Shown here piece by piece: positions 7,859-16,944 of a stretch of 64,000 nt of DNA. Source of the DNA: Allostella vacuolata (GTDB lineage: Bacteria; Pseudomonadota; Alphaproteobacteria; ATCC43930; Allostellaceae); assembly GCA_006739055.1 (NCBI GenBank), contig AP019702.1:3187388-3251387 (forward strand), in the 5' to 3' direction. The position numbers and the translations under genes are program-made. How positions within the stretch are numbered: the stretch's first letter is position 1; each line of letters opens with the position of its first letter. The notes beneath the pieces were generated by a model, which did not search any database, was not told where the DNA came from, and worked only from the letters and a program-made list of their open reading frames with translations.

Positions 7859-9046
7859 ATGCTGCCGCTCGCCGACCGCATGACCCAGCTCGGCACCGAG
7901 ACCGCTTTCGAGGTGCTGGCCCGCGCCCAGGCGTTGCAGGCCCAGGGCCGCGACATCATCAATCTCGGCATCGGCCAGCCGGACTTCCGCACCCCGGACC
8001 ACATCGTCGAAGCCGCCGCCAAGGCGCTGCGCGACGGCCACCACGGATACACCGCCGCCAACGGCATCCCGGCCCTGCGCGCGGCCGTGTCGGCCGACCT
8101 GAAGCGCCGCCTCGGGGTCGAGGTGAACCCCGACCGGGTGGTGGTCGTGCCCGGCGGCAAGGTGACGATGTTCTTCGCCATCATGATGTTCGGCCAGCCG
8201 GGGACGGAGATCCTCTACCCCAACCCGGGCTTCCCCATCTACGAATCGGTGATCCGCCATTCCGGCGCCACCCCGGTGCCGATCCATCTGCGCGAGGAGA
8301 ACGGCTTCTCCTTCAGCGCCGAGGAGGTGCTGGCCAAGATCACGCCGCGGACCCGCCTCATCATCATCAACAGCCCCGCCAACCCGACCGGCGGCGTGGT
8401 GCCGAAGGCCGAGATCGACGCGCTGGTGAAGGGCCTGGCCCGGCACCCGACGGTCGCCATCATGAGCGACGAGATCTACGGCCAGATGACCTATGACGGC
8501 CGCGAGCATGTCAGCCTGCTGACCTATCCCGAGATCGCCGACCGGCTGATCCTGCTCGACGGCTGGAGCAAGACCTACGCGATGACCGGCTGGCGGCTGG
8601 GCTATGCGGTGTGGCCGGCGGAGCTGGTCGAGCATGCGACGCGGCTGGCCATCAACTGCCATTCCTGCGTCAACGCCTCGGCCCAGTACGCCGGCATCGC
8701 CGCCCTGGAGGGCCCGCAGGAGCCGGTGCGCGAGATGGTGGCGGCCTTCGCCGGCCGCCGCCGGGTCATCGTCGACGAGCTGAACTCGATCCCGGGCTTC
8801 CGCTGCATCGAGCCGGGCGGCGCCTTCTACGCCTTCCCCAACATCACCGGCACCGGCATCGACAGCCGCACCCTGCAGGCGCGCCTGCTGGAGGAAGCCG
8901 GCGTCGCCGTCATCTCCGGCACCAGCTTCGGCGAGTACGGCGAAGGCTACCTGCGCTTCTCCTACGCGAACTCCACCGAGAACATCCGCACCGCGATCGC
9001 CCGCATCCGCGACGCGCTGGCCGCACCCAGTCGAAAGAGTGCCTAA
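7859..9046 (+). CDS. PLP-dependent class I aminotransferase (AspC-like)
   Basis: 395 residues from ATG 7859 with GGAGG 7 nt upstream. Fold type I aminotransferase motifs are present: NLGIGQPDFRTP near the N-terminus, NSPANPTGGV, SDEIYGQMTYD, and the PLP-binding lysine K238 in GWSKTYAMTGWRLGY. The C-terminal FSYANSTENI has the segment preceding the usual substrate-carboxylate contact region. The family includes aspartate, alanine and aromatic aminotransferases, and the exact substrate is not decidable. It stands alone between tRNA-His (divergent) and the sigma-54-type promoter of glnB. Confidence 0.9.
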   Translation: MLPLADRMTQLGTETAFEVLARAQALQAQGRDIINLGIGQPDFRTPDHIVEAAAKALRDGHHGYTAANGIPALRAAVSADLKRRLGVEVNPDRVVVVPGGKVTMFFAIMMFGQPGTEILYPNPGFPIYESVIRHSGATPVPIHLREENGFSFSAEEVLAKITPRTRLIIINSPANPTGGVVPKAEIDALVKGLARHPTVAIMSDEIYGQMTYDGREHVSLLTYPEIADRLILLDGWSKTYAMTGWRLGYAVWPAELVEHATRLAINCHSCVNASAQYAGIAALEGPQEPVREMVAAFAGRRRVIVDELNSIPGFRCIEPGGAFYAFPNITGTGIDSRTLQARLLEEAGVAVISGTSFGEYGEGYLRFSYANSTENIRTAIARIRDALAAPSRKSA

Positions 9047-9077
9047 TTCGGCGGCGACGGCTTCGATCAATAATTAG

Positions 9078-9581
<504 letters not shown>

Positions 9582-9652
9582 CCCACGCCCCCGCCCTTCC
9601 CGCAACACACAACCCTACCCCACCCAACGCCAAGGAAACTGGGAACCGAACC

Positions 9653-11062
9653 ATGTCGGACATGCAGAAGGTCTTCGAGCTGATCAAGGAACACGACGTC
9701 AAGTACGTCGATTTCCGCTTCACCGATCCGCGCGGGAAGTGGCAGCACCTTGCCCACCATGTGTGCACCATCACCGAGGACTTCCTGACGGACGGCGTCA
9801 TGTTCGATGGCTCTTCGATCGCCGGCTGGAAGGCGATCAACGAGTCCGACATGATCCTGATGCCGGACCTCTCGACCGCCGTCATGGACCCCTTCGCCGC
9901 CCAGCCGTCGCTGATCATCTTCTGCGACGTCTACGAGCCCTCGACCGGCCAGCCCTACACCCGCGACCCGCGCTCGACCGCCAAGCGGGCCGAGGCGTAC
10001 CTGAAGTCGATCGGCATCGGCGACACCGCCTATTTCGGCCCCGAGGCCGAGTTCTTCGTCTTCGACGACGTGAAGATGGAGAGCTCGATGTACAAGAACT
10101 ATTACGAGCTCTACTCCGAGGAAGGCGTCACCGCCTCGGCCAAGGAGATCGAGGGCGGCAACATGGGCCACCGCCCGCCGATCAAGGGCGGCTACTTCCC
10201 GGTCCCGCCGCTCGACCCGTCGTCCGACCTGCGCGCCGAGATGCTGACGGTGCTGGAGCAGATGAACGTCGAGGTCGAGAAGCACCATCACGAGGTGGCC
10301 CCGGCGCAGCATGAGCTCGGCGTGAAGTTCTCGACGCTGCTCAAGACCGCCGACCTGATGCAGATCTACAAGTACGTCGTGCACAACGTGGCCGCGTCCT
10401 ACGGCAAGACGGCGACCTTCATGCCGAAGCCGGTCAAGGGTGACAACGGCTCGGGCATGCACGTCCACCAGTCGATCTGGAAGGGCGGCAAGCCGCTGTT
10501 CGCCGGCAACCTCTATGCCGACCTGTCGGAGATGTGCCTCTACTACATCGGCGGCATCATCAAGCACGCCAAGGCGATCAACGCCTTCTCGAACCCGACC
10601 ACCAACAGCTACAAGCGGCTGGTGCCGGGCTACGAGGCGCCGGTCCTGCTCGCCTACTCCTCGCGCAACCGCTCGGCCTCGTGCCGCATCCCCTACGTGT
10701 CGAGCCCCAAGGGCAAGCGCGTCGAGGTGCGGTTCCCCGATCCGGCGGCCAACACCTACCTCGCCTACTCGGCGATGCTGATGGCCGGCCTCGACGGCAT
10801 CCAGAACAAGATCCATCCGGGCGACCCGATGGACAAGAACCTCTACGACCTGCCGCCCGAGGAGCTGAAGGAAGTCCCGACGGTGTGCGGCTCGCTGCGC
10901 GAGGCGCTGGAGTCGCTCGCCGCCGATCACGATTTCCTGCTGAAGGGCGACGTCTTCACCAAGGATCAGATCGAATCCTACCTCGAGCTGAAGTGGGAAG
11001 AGGTCCACGAGTACGAGATGACCCCGCACCCGATCGAGTTCAAAATGTACTACTCGGTCTGA
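9653..11062 (+). CDS. glnA: Glutamine synthetase type I
   Basis: 469 residues from ATG 9653; the reading frame is open further upstream but family alignment and the preceding glnB fix this start. Recognisable elements are [13 protein letters not shown] near the N-terminus, the active-site [50 protein letters not shown] and the adenylylation loop [10 protein letters not shown] with Y398. GlnA makes glutamine from glutamate, ammonia and ATP as a dodecamer. Presence of the Tyr site indicates control by GlnE adenylylation in addition to sigma-54/PII control. A strong terminator follows 22 nt after the stop. Confidence 0.98.
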   Translation: MSDMQKVFELIKEHDVKYVDFRFTDPRGKWQHLAHHVCTITEDFLTDGVMFDGSSIAGWKAINESDMILMPDLSTAVMDPFAAQPSLIIFCDVYEPSTGQPYTRDPRSTAKRAEAYLKSIGIGDTAYFGPEAEFFVFDDVKMESSMYKNYYELYSEEGVTASAKEIEGGNMGHRPPIKGGYFPVPPLDPSSDLRAEMLTVLEQMNVEVEKHHHEVAPAQHELGVKFSTLLKTADLMQIYKYVVHNVAASYGKTATFMPKPVKGDNGSGMHVHQSIWKGGKPLFAGNLYADLSEMCLYYIGGIIKHAKAINAFSNPTTNSYKRLVPGYEAPVLLAYSSRNRSASCRIPYVSSPKGKRVEVRFPDPAANTYLAYSAMLMAGLDGIQNKIHPGDPMDKNLYDLPPEELKEVPTVCGSLREALESLAADHDFLLKGDVFTKDQIESYLELKWEEVHEYEMTPHPIEFKMYYSV

Positions 11063-11084
11063 TCCTTCCGGGATCGACCGGCCA

Positions 11085-11115
11085 GGGCCGCCCCTCGGGG
11101 CGGCCCTTTGCTTTT
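11085..11115 (+). terminator. Intrinsic terminator after glnA
   Basis: A 10-bp GC stem (11085-11094 GGGCCGCCCC with 11097-11106) is followed by TTTGCTTTT. It is well placed after the glnA stop and before the convergent HAD gene. Confidence 0.88.
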
Positions 11116-11120
11116 GCGGC

Positions 11121-11789
11121 TCAGGCCGCCATGGGATAGCCGAACTCGGCCTCGATCTGGGCGACGAAGCGCGGGCAGGTGAAGTCGCGCATGGTCCAGG
11201 TCGCACCGGCCGCCTTCAGGGTCGCCGCGTCCAGGCTGGTCGTCAGGCCGATCGTCTCGATCCCCGCTCCTGCCGCGGCGCGTACGCCCGAGCGGGAATC
11301 CTCGAACGCGAGCGCCCGGTCGGGCGTGCTGCCGAGCCGCTCCAGGCCGGTCCGGTAGGGCAGCGGGTCGGGCTTGCCGCGGGCCAGTTCGTCGCCGATC
11401 ACCAGCACCGGAAATCGCGTCGCCAGGCCGAGCGCGCGCAGCATCAGCTCGGCATTGTCGCGCGGGGCATTGGTGACGACGCCGGCCTTGATCCCGTGGC
11501 GCTCCGCCCACGCCAGCAGCGGCATCAGGCCGGGGGTCGGCTCCAGCCGTTCGACCAGGCTGCGGAACAGGCGCTCCTTGGCGTCGGCCAGGGCCGCGTG
11601 CTCCTCGACCGGCCGGTCGGGGAACATCCAGGCCAGGATCGCGGCGTTGGTCGAGCCCATCACGCGCGTCCGGTACTCCTCCACGCTCAGCGGGCGCGGC
11701 GCCAGGATGCGGCGATAGGCCTCGAGATGCAGCTCGTCGGTGTCGGTCACCGTGCCGTCGAGGTCGAAGAGAAGGGTGTCGCGGCGCAT
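11121..11789 (-). CDS. HAD-superfamily phosphatase / phosphoglucomutase-like
   Basis: 222 residues. The N-terminal motif FDLDGTVTDTDELH supplies the nucleophile D9 and the acid D11. An alpha-helical cap follows (residues about 18-85). Motif II is the T in VVTNAPRDN, motif III the K in RGKPDPLPY, and motif IV the D in ALAFEDSRSGVRAA. It fits subfamily IA of haloacid-dehalogenase hydrolases (beta-phosphoglucomutase, phosphoglycolate phosphatase and relatives). Substrate is not predictable. It is the last gene of a minus-strand group with the monooxygenase and thioesterase (22 nt gap to the monooxygenase). Confidence 0.88.
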   Translation of the reverse strand: MRRDTLLFDLDGTVTDTDELHLEAYRRILAPRPLSVEEYRTRVMGSTNAAILAWMFPDRPVEEHAALADAKERLFRSLVERLEPTPGLMPLLAWAERHGIKAGVVTNAPRDNAELMLRALGLATRFPVLVIGDELARGKPDPLPYRTGLERLGSTPDRALAFEDSRSGVRAAAGAGIETIGLTTSLDAATLKAAGATWTMRDFTCPRFVAQIEAEFGYPMAA

Positions 11790-11811
11790 CGGTCCTGCCC
11801 GGTCGAAAGAG

Positions 11812-13125
11812 TCAGGCGCCGCCTATCCCACGCGCCATGTCGCCGCGCAACTGGCCCGCATACTCGCGGAAGTCGACCTCCAGGGCATAGCGGGCCGAAC
11901 CGACATAGCGCCGGGCGATGCGGGCGGCGTGCGCGGCGATCTCCTGGCGCATCGCCGCCGCCTCGGGCAGGCGGACGGCGCCGGCCAGCACCGCCGCCAG
12001 CCAGCGCGCCTGGATCTCCACCAGCGGGATGGTCGGGCCGATCGGCTGCACCAGCCCGGCGAAGAACAGCCCCGGCCGGTCCGGCGGCAGCATCCGCCGG
12101 TAGAGCGGCGCCGCGCCGTCGGCCACCGCGAACACGGCCGGATCGAGGAAGGGAAAGCGGGTCCGATAGCCCGTCGCATAGATGATCGCGTCGTAGCGCT
12201 GCCGGCTGCCGTCGACGAAGGCGACCTCGTCCCCACACAGCTCCCGGATATCCGGCTTGATCCGCAGCCGGCCATGGCCGATCGCCGGCAGCAGCTCCTG
12301 GCTGATGGTTGCATGCTCGCGCCAGATCGGGTGCGCCGGGCGGGGCACGCCGTAGCGCTCCTGGTTGCCCTGGCTCAGCATCATCAGCCAGCGGATGGCG
12401 CCGCGGGCGACGGGGGTCGGCAGGCGCAGCCGGCGGGTCAGGAACGCGGTCCAGCGGTCGGTCGGGATGCCGAGGATGTATTTGGACGCGATCCAGGCGC
12501 TGCGTCGGGTCGACAGGTCGACGCGCCGCGCCCGCCGGCCGAGGTCGACGGCGATATCGACCGCGGAGTTGCCGATCCCGACCACCAGCACGTCCTGGTC
12601 CTCGTAGGGCGCGGCGGTGCGGTAGTGGTGCGAGTGGATGGCATGGCCCTGGAAGTGGCCGGGAAAGTCCGGCAGCCGCGGGTCCCAGAGATGGCCGTTG
12701 GCGACGATGACGGCGCGGTAGGCCCGCTCCTCCCCGTCCGCCAGCCGCACCCGCCAGCCGGGCCCGTCCGGCTCGACGGCCGCCACTTCGGTGCGGAAAC
12801 GGATGTGCGGCCGCACCTGGAAGCGCTCCGCATAGGCCTCCAGGTAGGCCAGCACCTGGGTGTGGGACAGGAAGTCCGGCTGGTCGTCCGGGATCGGAAA
12901 GTCCGGATAGCCGAGGTTACGGCGGCTGGTGTCGATATGCAGGCTGCGATAGGCGGACGACAGGCCGTTGTCGTTCTCGTATCGCCACATCCCGCCGATG
13001 GCGCTGCCCTTCTCGAAGACGTCGAAGGCGAGGCTTCGATCCTGCAGCGCCTTGGCGACCGCGACGCCCGAGGAGCCGGCGCCGACGATGGCGATGCCGG
13101 CGGCGGAGATGTCCGCGGCCGTCAC
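11812..13125 (-). CDS. Flavin-containing monooxygenase
   Basis: 437 residues from GTG 13125, which overlaps the stop of the upstream thioesterase gene (GTGA). Rossmann FAD motif GAGSSG at residues 15-20. The FMO fingerprint FxGxxxHxxxY appears as FQGHAIHSHHY. The NADPH-site motif VGIGNSAVD follows, and the late motif IYATGYRTRFPF is typical of the family. It would use NADPH and O2 to oxidise a nucleophilic N or S atom, or to carry out Baeyer-Villiger-type oxidation of a carbonyl compound. The substrate is unknown. Confidence 0.9.
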   Translation of the reverse strand: MTAADISAAGIAIVGAGSSGVAVAKALQDRSLAFDVFEKGSAIGGMWRYENDNGLSSAYRSLHIDTSRRNLGYPDFPIPDDQPDFLSHTQVLAYLEAYAERFQVRPHIRFRTEVAAVEPDGPGWRVRLADGEERAYRAVIVANGHLWDPRLPDFPGHFQGHAIHSHHYRTAAPYEDQDVLVVGIGNSAVDIAVDLGRRARRVDLSTRRSAWIASKYILGIPTDRWTAFLTRRLRLPTPVARGAIRWLMMLSQGNQERYGVPRPAHPIWREHATISQELLPAIGHGRLRIKPDIRELCGDEVAFVDGSRQRYDAIIYATGYRTRFPFLDPAVFAVADGAAPLYRRMLPPDRPGLFFAGLVQPIGPTIPLVEIQARWLAAVLAGAVRLPEAAAMRQEIAAHAARIARRYVGSARYALEVDFREYAGQLRGDMARGIGGA

Positions 13126-13523
13126 GCGGGCGGCACCGGGCGCGGCCGGCGGTCCTCGCCGATCGCGACGTAGGTGAAGCGGCCCTCGGTCACCAGCACC
13201 CGCTGCCGGGCGTCGCGCCGGATCACCCAGGCCTCGATCTGGACGGTCATCGAGGTCCGGCCCAGCCGCTCCAGGTCGGCGTAGCAGCACAGCACGTCGC
13301 CGACATAGACCGGCAGGTGGAAGGCCATGGCGTCGATGGCGACGGTCGCCACCCGGCCGCGGGCGCGCTGCGAGGCGAAGATGCCGCCGGCTATGTCCAT
13401 CTGCGCCAGCAGCCAGCCGCCGAAGATGTCGCCGTTGGGATTGGCGTCCGCCGGCATGGCCAGGGTCCTGATCTGCAGCTCGCCGCGAGGAGCCCGTTCC
13501 GCGGCGTTTCGATCGTCGCTCAT
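13122..13523 (-). CDS. Acyl-CoA thioesterase, YciA/hotdog type
   Basis: 133 residues from ATG 13523 with GGGAGACAGAG upstream; an earlier in-frame ATG at 13589 has a non-conserved Arg-rich extension. The hotdog signature NPNGDIFGGWLLAQMDIAGG is present, with the Asn/Asp region used in catalysis, followed by the strand VATVAIDAMAFHLPVYVGDVL. It cleaves acyl-CoA to free acid and CoA as a hexamer in YciA relatives. The coupled downstream monooxygenase suggests a shared but unknown pathway. Confidence 0.87.
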   Translation of the reverse strand: MSDDRNAAERAPRGELQIRTLAMPADANPNGDIFGGWLLAQMDIAGGIFASQRARGRVATVAIDAMAFHLPVYVGDVLCCYADLERLGRTSMTVQIEAWVIRRDARQRVLVTEGRFTYVAIGEDRRPRPVPPA

Positions 13524-13603
13524 CTCTGTCTCCCGGCTGCTATGATCCACAATATCTCGTGGGCCTTGCCCCCGTCCCCGTCGATTCATAGGATCGCGCC
13601 GCC

Positions 13604-15592
13604 ATGAAGGACCTATTCGGCGGCAATGCCGCCCGCAAGACCCAGGACGACTACAGCGCCAAGGACATCGAGGTCCTGGAGGGGCTGGAGCCGGTCCGCC
13701 GCCGCCCCGGAATGTATATCGGGGGCACCGACGAGCGCGCGCTGCATCATCTGGCAGCCGAAGTGCTCGACAACGCCATGGACGAGGCCGTGGCCGGACA
13801 TGCCAGCCGTATCGAGATGCAGCTGGCCGCCGACGGCACGCTGATGGTGCGCGACAATGGCCGCGGCATCCCGGTCGACCCGCACCCGAAGTTCAAGGAC
13901 AAGTCGGCGCTGGAGGTGATCCTGACCACGCTGCATTCCGGCGGCAAGTTCTCGAACAAGGTCTACGAGACCTCGGGCGGGCTGCACGGCGTCGGCATCT
14001 CGGTGGTCAATGCGCTGTCGGACCGGCTGACGGTCGAGGTGGCGCGCGACCGGGTCCTGTGGGTGCAGGACTATGCCCGCGGCGATCCGACGACGGCGCT
14101 GCGCGAAGCAGGCGGCGCCCCCAACCGGCGCGGCACCACCATCCGCTTCCATCCCGATCCGCAGATCTTCGGCGGTGCGGCGCGCTTCAAGCCGGCGACC
14201 CTGTTCCGCATGGTCCGGTCCAAGGCCTACCTCTATCGCGGGGTGGAGATCCGCTGGTCCTGCGACCCGGCGCTGATCAAGGCCGACGACGCAACCCCGA
14301 CCGAGGCGACGCTGCATTTCCCGGCCGGGCTGGCCGACTTCCTGTCGAGCGCGGTCGGCGAGCGGCCGACGCTGACCGCCAGCCCCTTCCAGGGCGAGGC
14401 CCCCTTCCCCGAGAAGGCCGGCCGGCTCGAATGGGCGATCACCTGGCTCGACGACGACGACGGGTTCCTCCATTCCTACTGCAACACCATCCCGACCGCC
14501 GACGGCGGCACCCATGAGGCGGGCCTACGCAACGCGTTGACCCGGGGCCTGCGGGCCTATGGCGAGATGGTCGGCAATCGCCGGGCGGCCCAGGTGACGC
14601 CGGAAGACGTCATGGCCAGCTGCTGCGCCCTGCTGTCGGTCTTCCTGCGCGAGCCGCAGTTCCAGGGACAGACCAAGGACAAGCTGGCGACCGCCGAGGC
14701 GACGCGGCTGGTCGAGAACGCGCTCAAGGACCGCTTCGACCATTTCCTGTCGGCCGACACCGAGCGCGCCAAGGCCCTGCTCGAGCGCACCGTGGAGCGG
14801 GCGGAGGAGCGCATGAAGCGGCGGCAGGAGAAGGACCTGCTGCGCAAGACCGCGACCCGCAAGCTGCGCCTGCCGGGCAAGCTCGCCGACTGCTCGCGCA
14901 GCGCCGCCGCCGGGACCGAGATCTTCCTGGTCGAGGGCGATTCGGCGGGCGGCTCGGCCAAGCAGGCGCGCTCGCGCGAGACCCAGGCCGTCCTGCCGCT
15001 GCGCGGCAAGATCCTCAACGTCGCCAGCGCCTCGCTCGACAAGCTGCGCGGCAACCAGGAGCTCTCGGACCTGGTCCTGGCGCTCGGCTGCGGCACCGGC
15101 AAGAGCCTGGACCTGACCAAGCTGCGCTACGAGCGGGTCGTCATCATGACCGACGCCGACGTCGACGGCGCCCACATCGCGTCCCTGCTGATGACCTTCT
15201 TCTTCCGCGAGATGACGGCGCTGGTCGAGGCCGGGCACCTCTACCTGGCCCTGCCGCCGCTCTACCGCCTGTCGCGCGGCGGGCAGACCATCTATGCCCG
15301 CGACGACGCCCACCGCGAGGAGCTGCTGGCGACGGTGTTCAAGGGCTCGGGCAAGGTCGAGACCAGCCGCTTCAAGGGCCTGGGCGAGATGCCGGCCTCG
15401 CAGCTGAAGGAGACCACCATGGACCCGATGCGGCGCACCCTGCTGCGCGTCCAGGTGCCCGACCGCAGCCACGACCCGGACGCCGCCCGCGACACGACCG
15501 ACCTGGTCGAACGCCTGATGGGTCGCAAGCCGGAGCTTCGCTTCGCCTTCATCCAGGAGAACGCCCGCTTCGTGCGCGACCTGGATGTGTGA
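13604..15592 (+). CDS. parE: DNA topoisomerase IV subunit B
   Basis: 662 residues. GHKL ATPase motifs: VLDNAMDEAVAGH (Asn/Glu of the Bergerat fold), DNGRGIPVD, and GGLHGVGISVVNALS. The transducer domain is followed by the TOPRIM domain with LVEGDSAGGSAKQ and MTDADVDGAHIASLLMTFF, and the C-terminal RFKGLGEMP. The short form (about 660 residues) and the absence of a GyrB-type insertion argue for ParE rather than GyrB. It decatenates daughter chromosomes together with ParC, which is not in the window. It is divergent from the thioesterase gene. Confidence 0.93.
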   Translation: MKDLFGGNAARKTQDDYSAKDIEVLEGLEPVRRRPGMYIGGTDERALHHLAAEVLDNAMDEAVAGHASRIEMQLAADGTLMVRDNGRGIPVDPHPKFKDKSALEVILTTLHSGGKFSNKVYETSGGLHGVGISVVNALSDRLTVEVARDRVLWVQDYARGDPTTALREAGGAPNRRGTTIRFHPDPQIFGGAARFKPATLFRMVRSKAYLYRGVEIRWSCDPALIKADDATPTEATLHFPAGLADFLSSAVGERPTLTASPFQGEAPFPEKAGRLEWAITWLDDDDGFLHSYCNTIPTADGGTHEAGLRNALTRGLRAYGEMVGNRRAAQVTPEDVMASCCALLSVFLREPQFQGQTKDKLATAEATRLVENALKDRFDHFLSADTERAKALLERTVERAEERMKRRQEKDLLRKTATRKLRLPGKLADCSRSAAAGTEIFLVEGDSAGGSAKQARSRETQAVLPLRGKILNVASASLDKLRGNQELSDLVLALGCGTGKSLDLTKLRYERVVIMTDADVDGAHIASLLMTFFFREMTALVEAGHLYLALPPLYRLSRGGQTIYARDDAHREELLATVFKGSGKVETSRFKGLGEMPASQLKETTMDPMRRTLLRVQVPDRSHDPDAARDTTDLVERLMGRKPELRFAFIQENARFVRDLDV

Positions 15593-15658
15593 CCGGATGT
15601 GCGATCGGGCGCGGCCTGCTAGGGTGAGGGGAAACCGCGACCGTCGAGGGACAGGCCC

Positions 15659-16048
15659 ATGAGCGTCACGCTCAATTTCATCCTGGTGATGATCGGCAGC
15701 GCGCTGGGGGGCGGCGCGCGCTATGCGGCCGAGCTGTTCTTTCCCTACACCCCGCCCAACAGCAGCCTGCCGATCGCCACCCTGTCGGTGAACGTGGTGG
15801 GTTCGCTGCTGGCCGGCATGTTCATCGGCCTGTCCCTGCCGGGCGGCCCGCTCTACAGCACCCGCGGCGCCCTCTTCCTCGTCACCGGCTTCTGCGGCGG
15901 CTTCACCACCTTCTCCGCCTTCAGCCTGCACACGCTGGCCATGCTGCAGGAGGGCGAGCCGTACATCGCGCTGGTCTATATCGCGCTGTCGGTCTTCCTG
16001 TGCGTGCTGGCGGCGGGCATCGGCTACCTCATCGGCGCCGAGATGTAG
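15659..16048 (+). CDS. crcB: Fluoride ion channel CrcB/FluC
   Basis: 129 residues with four hydrophobic helices. Diagnostic features are GGGARY in the first helix, the conserved Asn in SVNVVGSLLAG, and the pore motif GFCGGFTTFSAFS carrying the phenylalanine box and Thr/Ser polar track. The channel is a dual-topology dimer that lets fluoride leave the cell. It is 66 nt downstream of parE on the same strand. I looked for a fluoride riboswitch in this gap and did not see one. Confidence 0.95.
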   Translation: MSVTLNFILVMIGSALGGGARYAAELFFPYTPPNSSLPIATLSVNVVGSLLAGMFIGLSLPGGPLYSTRGALFLVTGFCGGFTTFSAFSLHTLAMLQEGEPYIALVYIALSVFLCVLAAGIGYLIGAEM

Positions 16049-16051
16049 CCT

Positions 16052-16753
16052 TCAGGCCGGCCGCGCCAGCCATGCGCGCAGCGCCGCCACCACCGCCTCC
16101 GGCCGCTCGAGCGGCGCCAGGTGGCCGCAGTCGTCGATCTGCACCAAGTCCGCGCCCGGGACATGGAAGGCCATCTCGTCATGCACCTCGGGCGGGGTCA
16201 GGGCGTCCTGCCGGCCGCACAGGACGAGCGTCGGGCAGTCGATGCGCGCCAGGTCGGCCACCCCGTTCGGCCGGCCCAGGATCGCCGTCTGCTGGCGCAG
16301 GAAGGCGGCGCGGCCGACCCGCTCGGCCATTCCCGTCACCGTCTCGACCAGGGGCGCGTCCTCCAGCCGGTCGGGATGGACCAGCAGCGGCAGCAGGCGG
16401 GGCGTGACCCCCTTGAACTTGCCCTGGGTCGCGAGCGCGATCAGGCCGCGGCGGCGGCGGCGCTGCTCGTCGCTGTCGTCGCGCGCGCTGGTGTCGAGGA
16501 GCGCCAGCCGGACCACCCGCTCGGGCTCCTGGCGCATGATCTCCTGGGCGACGTAGCCGCCCATCGACAGGCCAGCCAGGGCGAAGCGCCGCGGCGCCCA
16601 TTCCAATACCCGCCGGGCCATGTCCTGGACCGTTTCGTCGAGCGTCAGGTCGGCGACGACGGCCGCCGCCTCGGCCGCGAGCGCGTCCGTGACCGGGCGC
16701 CACAGAGCGGCGTCGCAAAGCAGACCGGGCAGAAGGACGAGGGGTTGGCGCAT
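16052..16753 (-). CDS. Alpha/beta hydrolase
   Basis: 233 residues. N-terminal LVLLPGLLCDAALW contains the HG-like oxyanion region. The nucleophile elbow is GLSMGG. The acid is likely D in LCGRQDALTPPEVH, and the catalytic His is in IDDCGHLAPLERP near the C-terminus. No signal peptide is visible. It is similar in layout to small esterase or 3-oxoadipate-enol-lactonase-like hydrolases, but the substrate is not decidable. It ends 3 nt after crcB, convergently. Confidence 0.87.
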   Translation of the reverse strand: MRQPLVLLPGLLCDAALWRPVTDALAAEAAAVVADLTLDETVQDMARRVLEWAPRRFALAGLSMGGYVAQEIMRQEPERVVRLALLDTSARDDSDEQRRRRRGLIALATQGKFKGVTPRLLPLLVHPDRLEDAPLVETVTGMAERVGRAAFLRQQTAILGRPNGVADLARIDCPTLVLCGRQDALTPPEVHDEMAFHVPGADLVQIDDCGHLAPLERPEAVVAALRAWLARPA

Positions 16754-16944
16754 CGGGGCTTTGCTCTCCTCTCCGCGGGCTTAGGCACAAAATGTCACGG
16801 GAGCAAGGAAACCTTGGCGTGATGGACAGGGATTATTTGACATTCCGGCGCCGCTCCCCCACTTACAGGCACGGAAGCGTTGGAGGGGCGCACTCGCGCC
16901 GCACGTTCCGGACACCCTCTCGCCAGTCGAGGCAATCGACCGTT

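Noticed and set aside
15593-15658. Possible fluoride riboswitch before crcB
   Set aside because: The 66-nt gap is short and I could not find the conserved crcB-motif pseudoknot elements.
16822-16944. ATG start at 16822 for the helicase
   Set aside because: It would add about 40 residues rich in Arg/Ser/Thr that are not part of the family and would cover the probable promoter; TTG 16945 puts the start at the conserved N-terminus.
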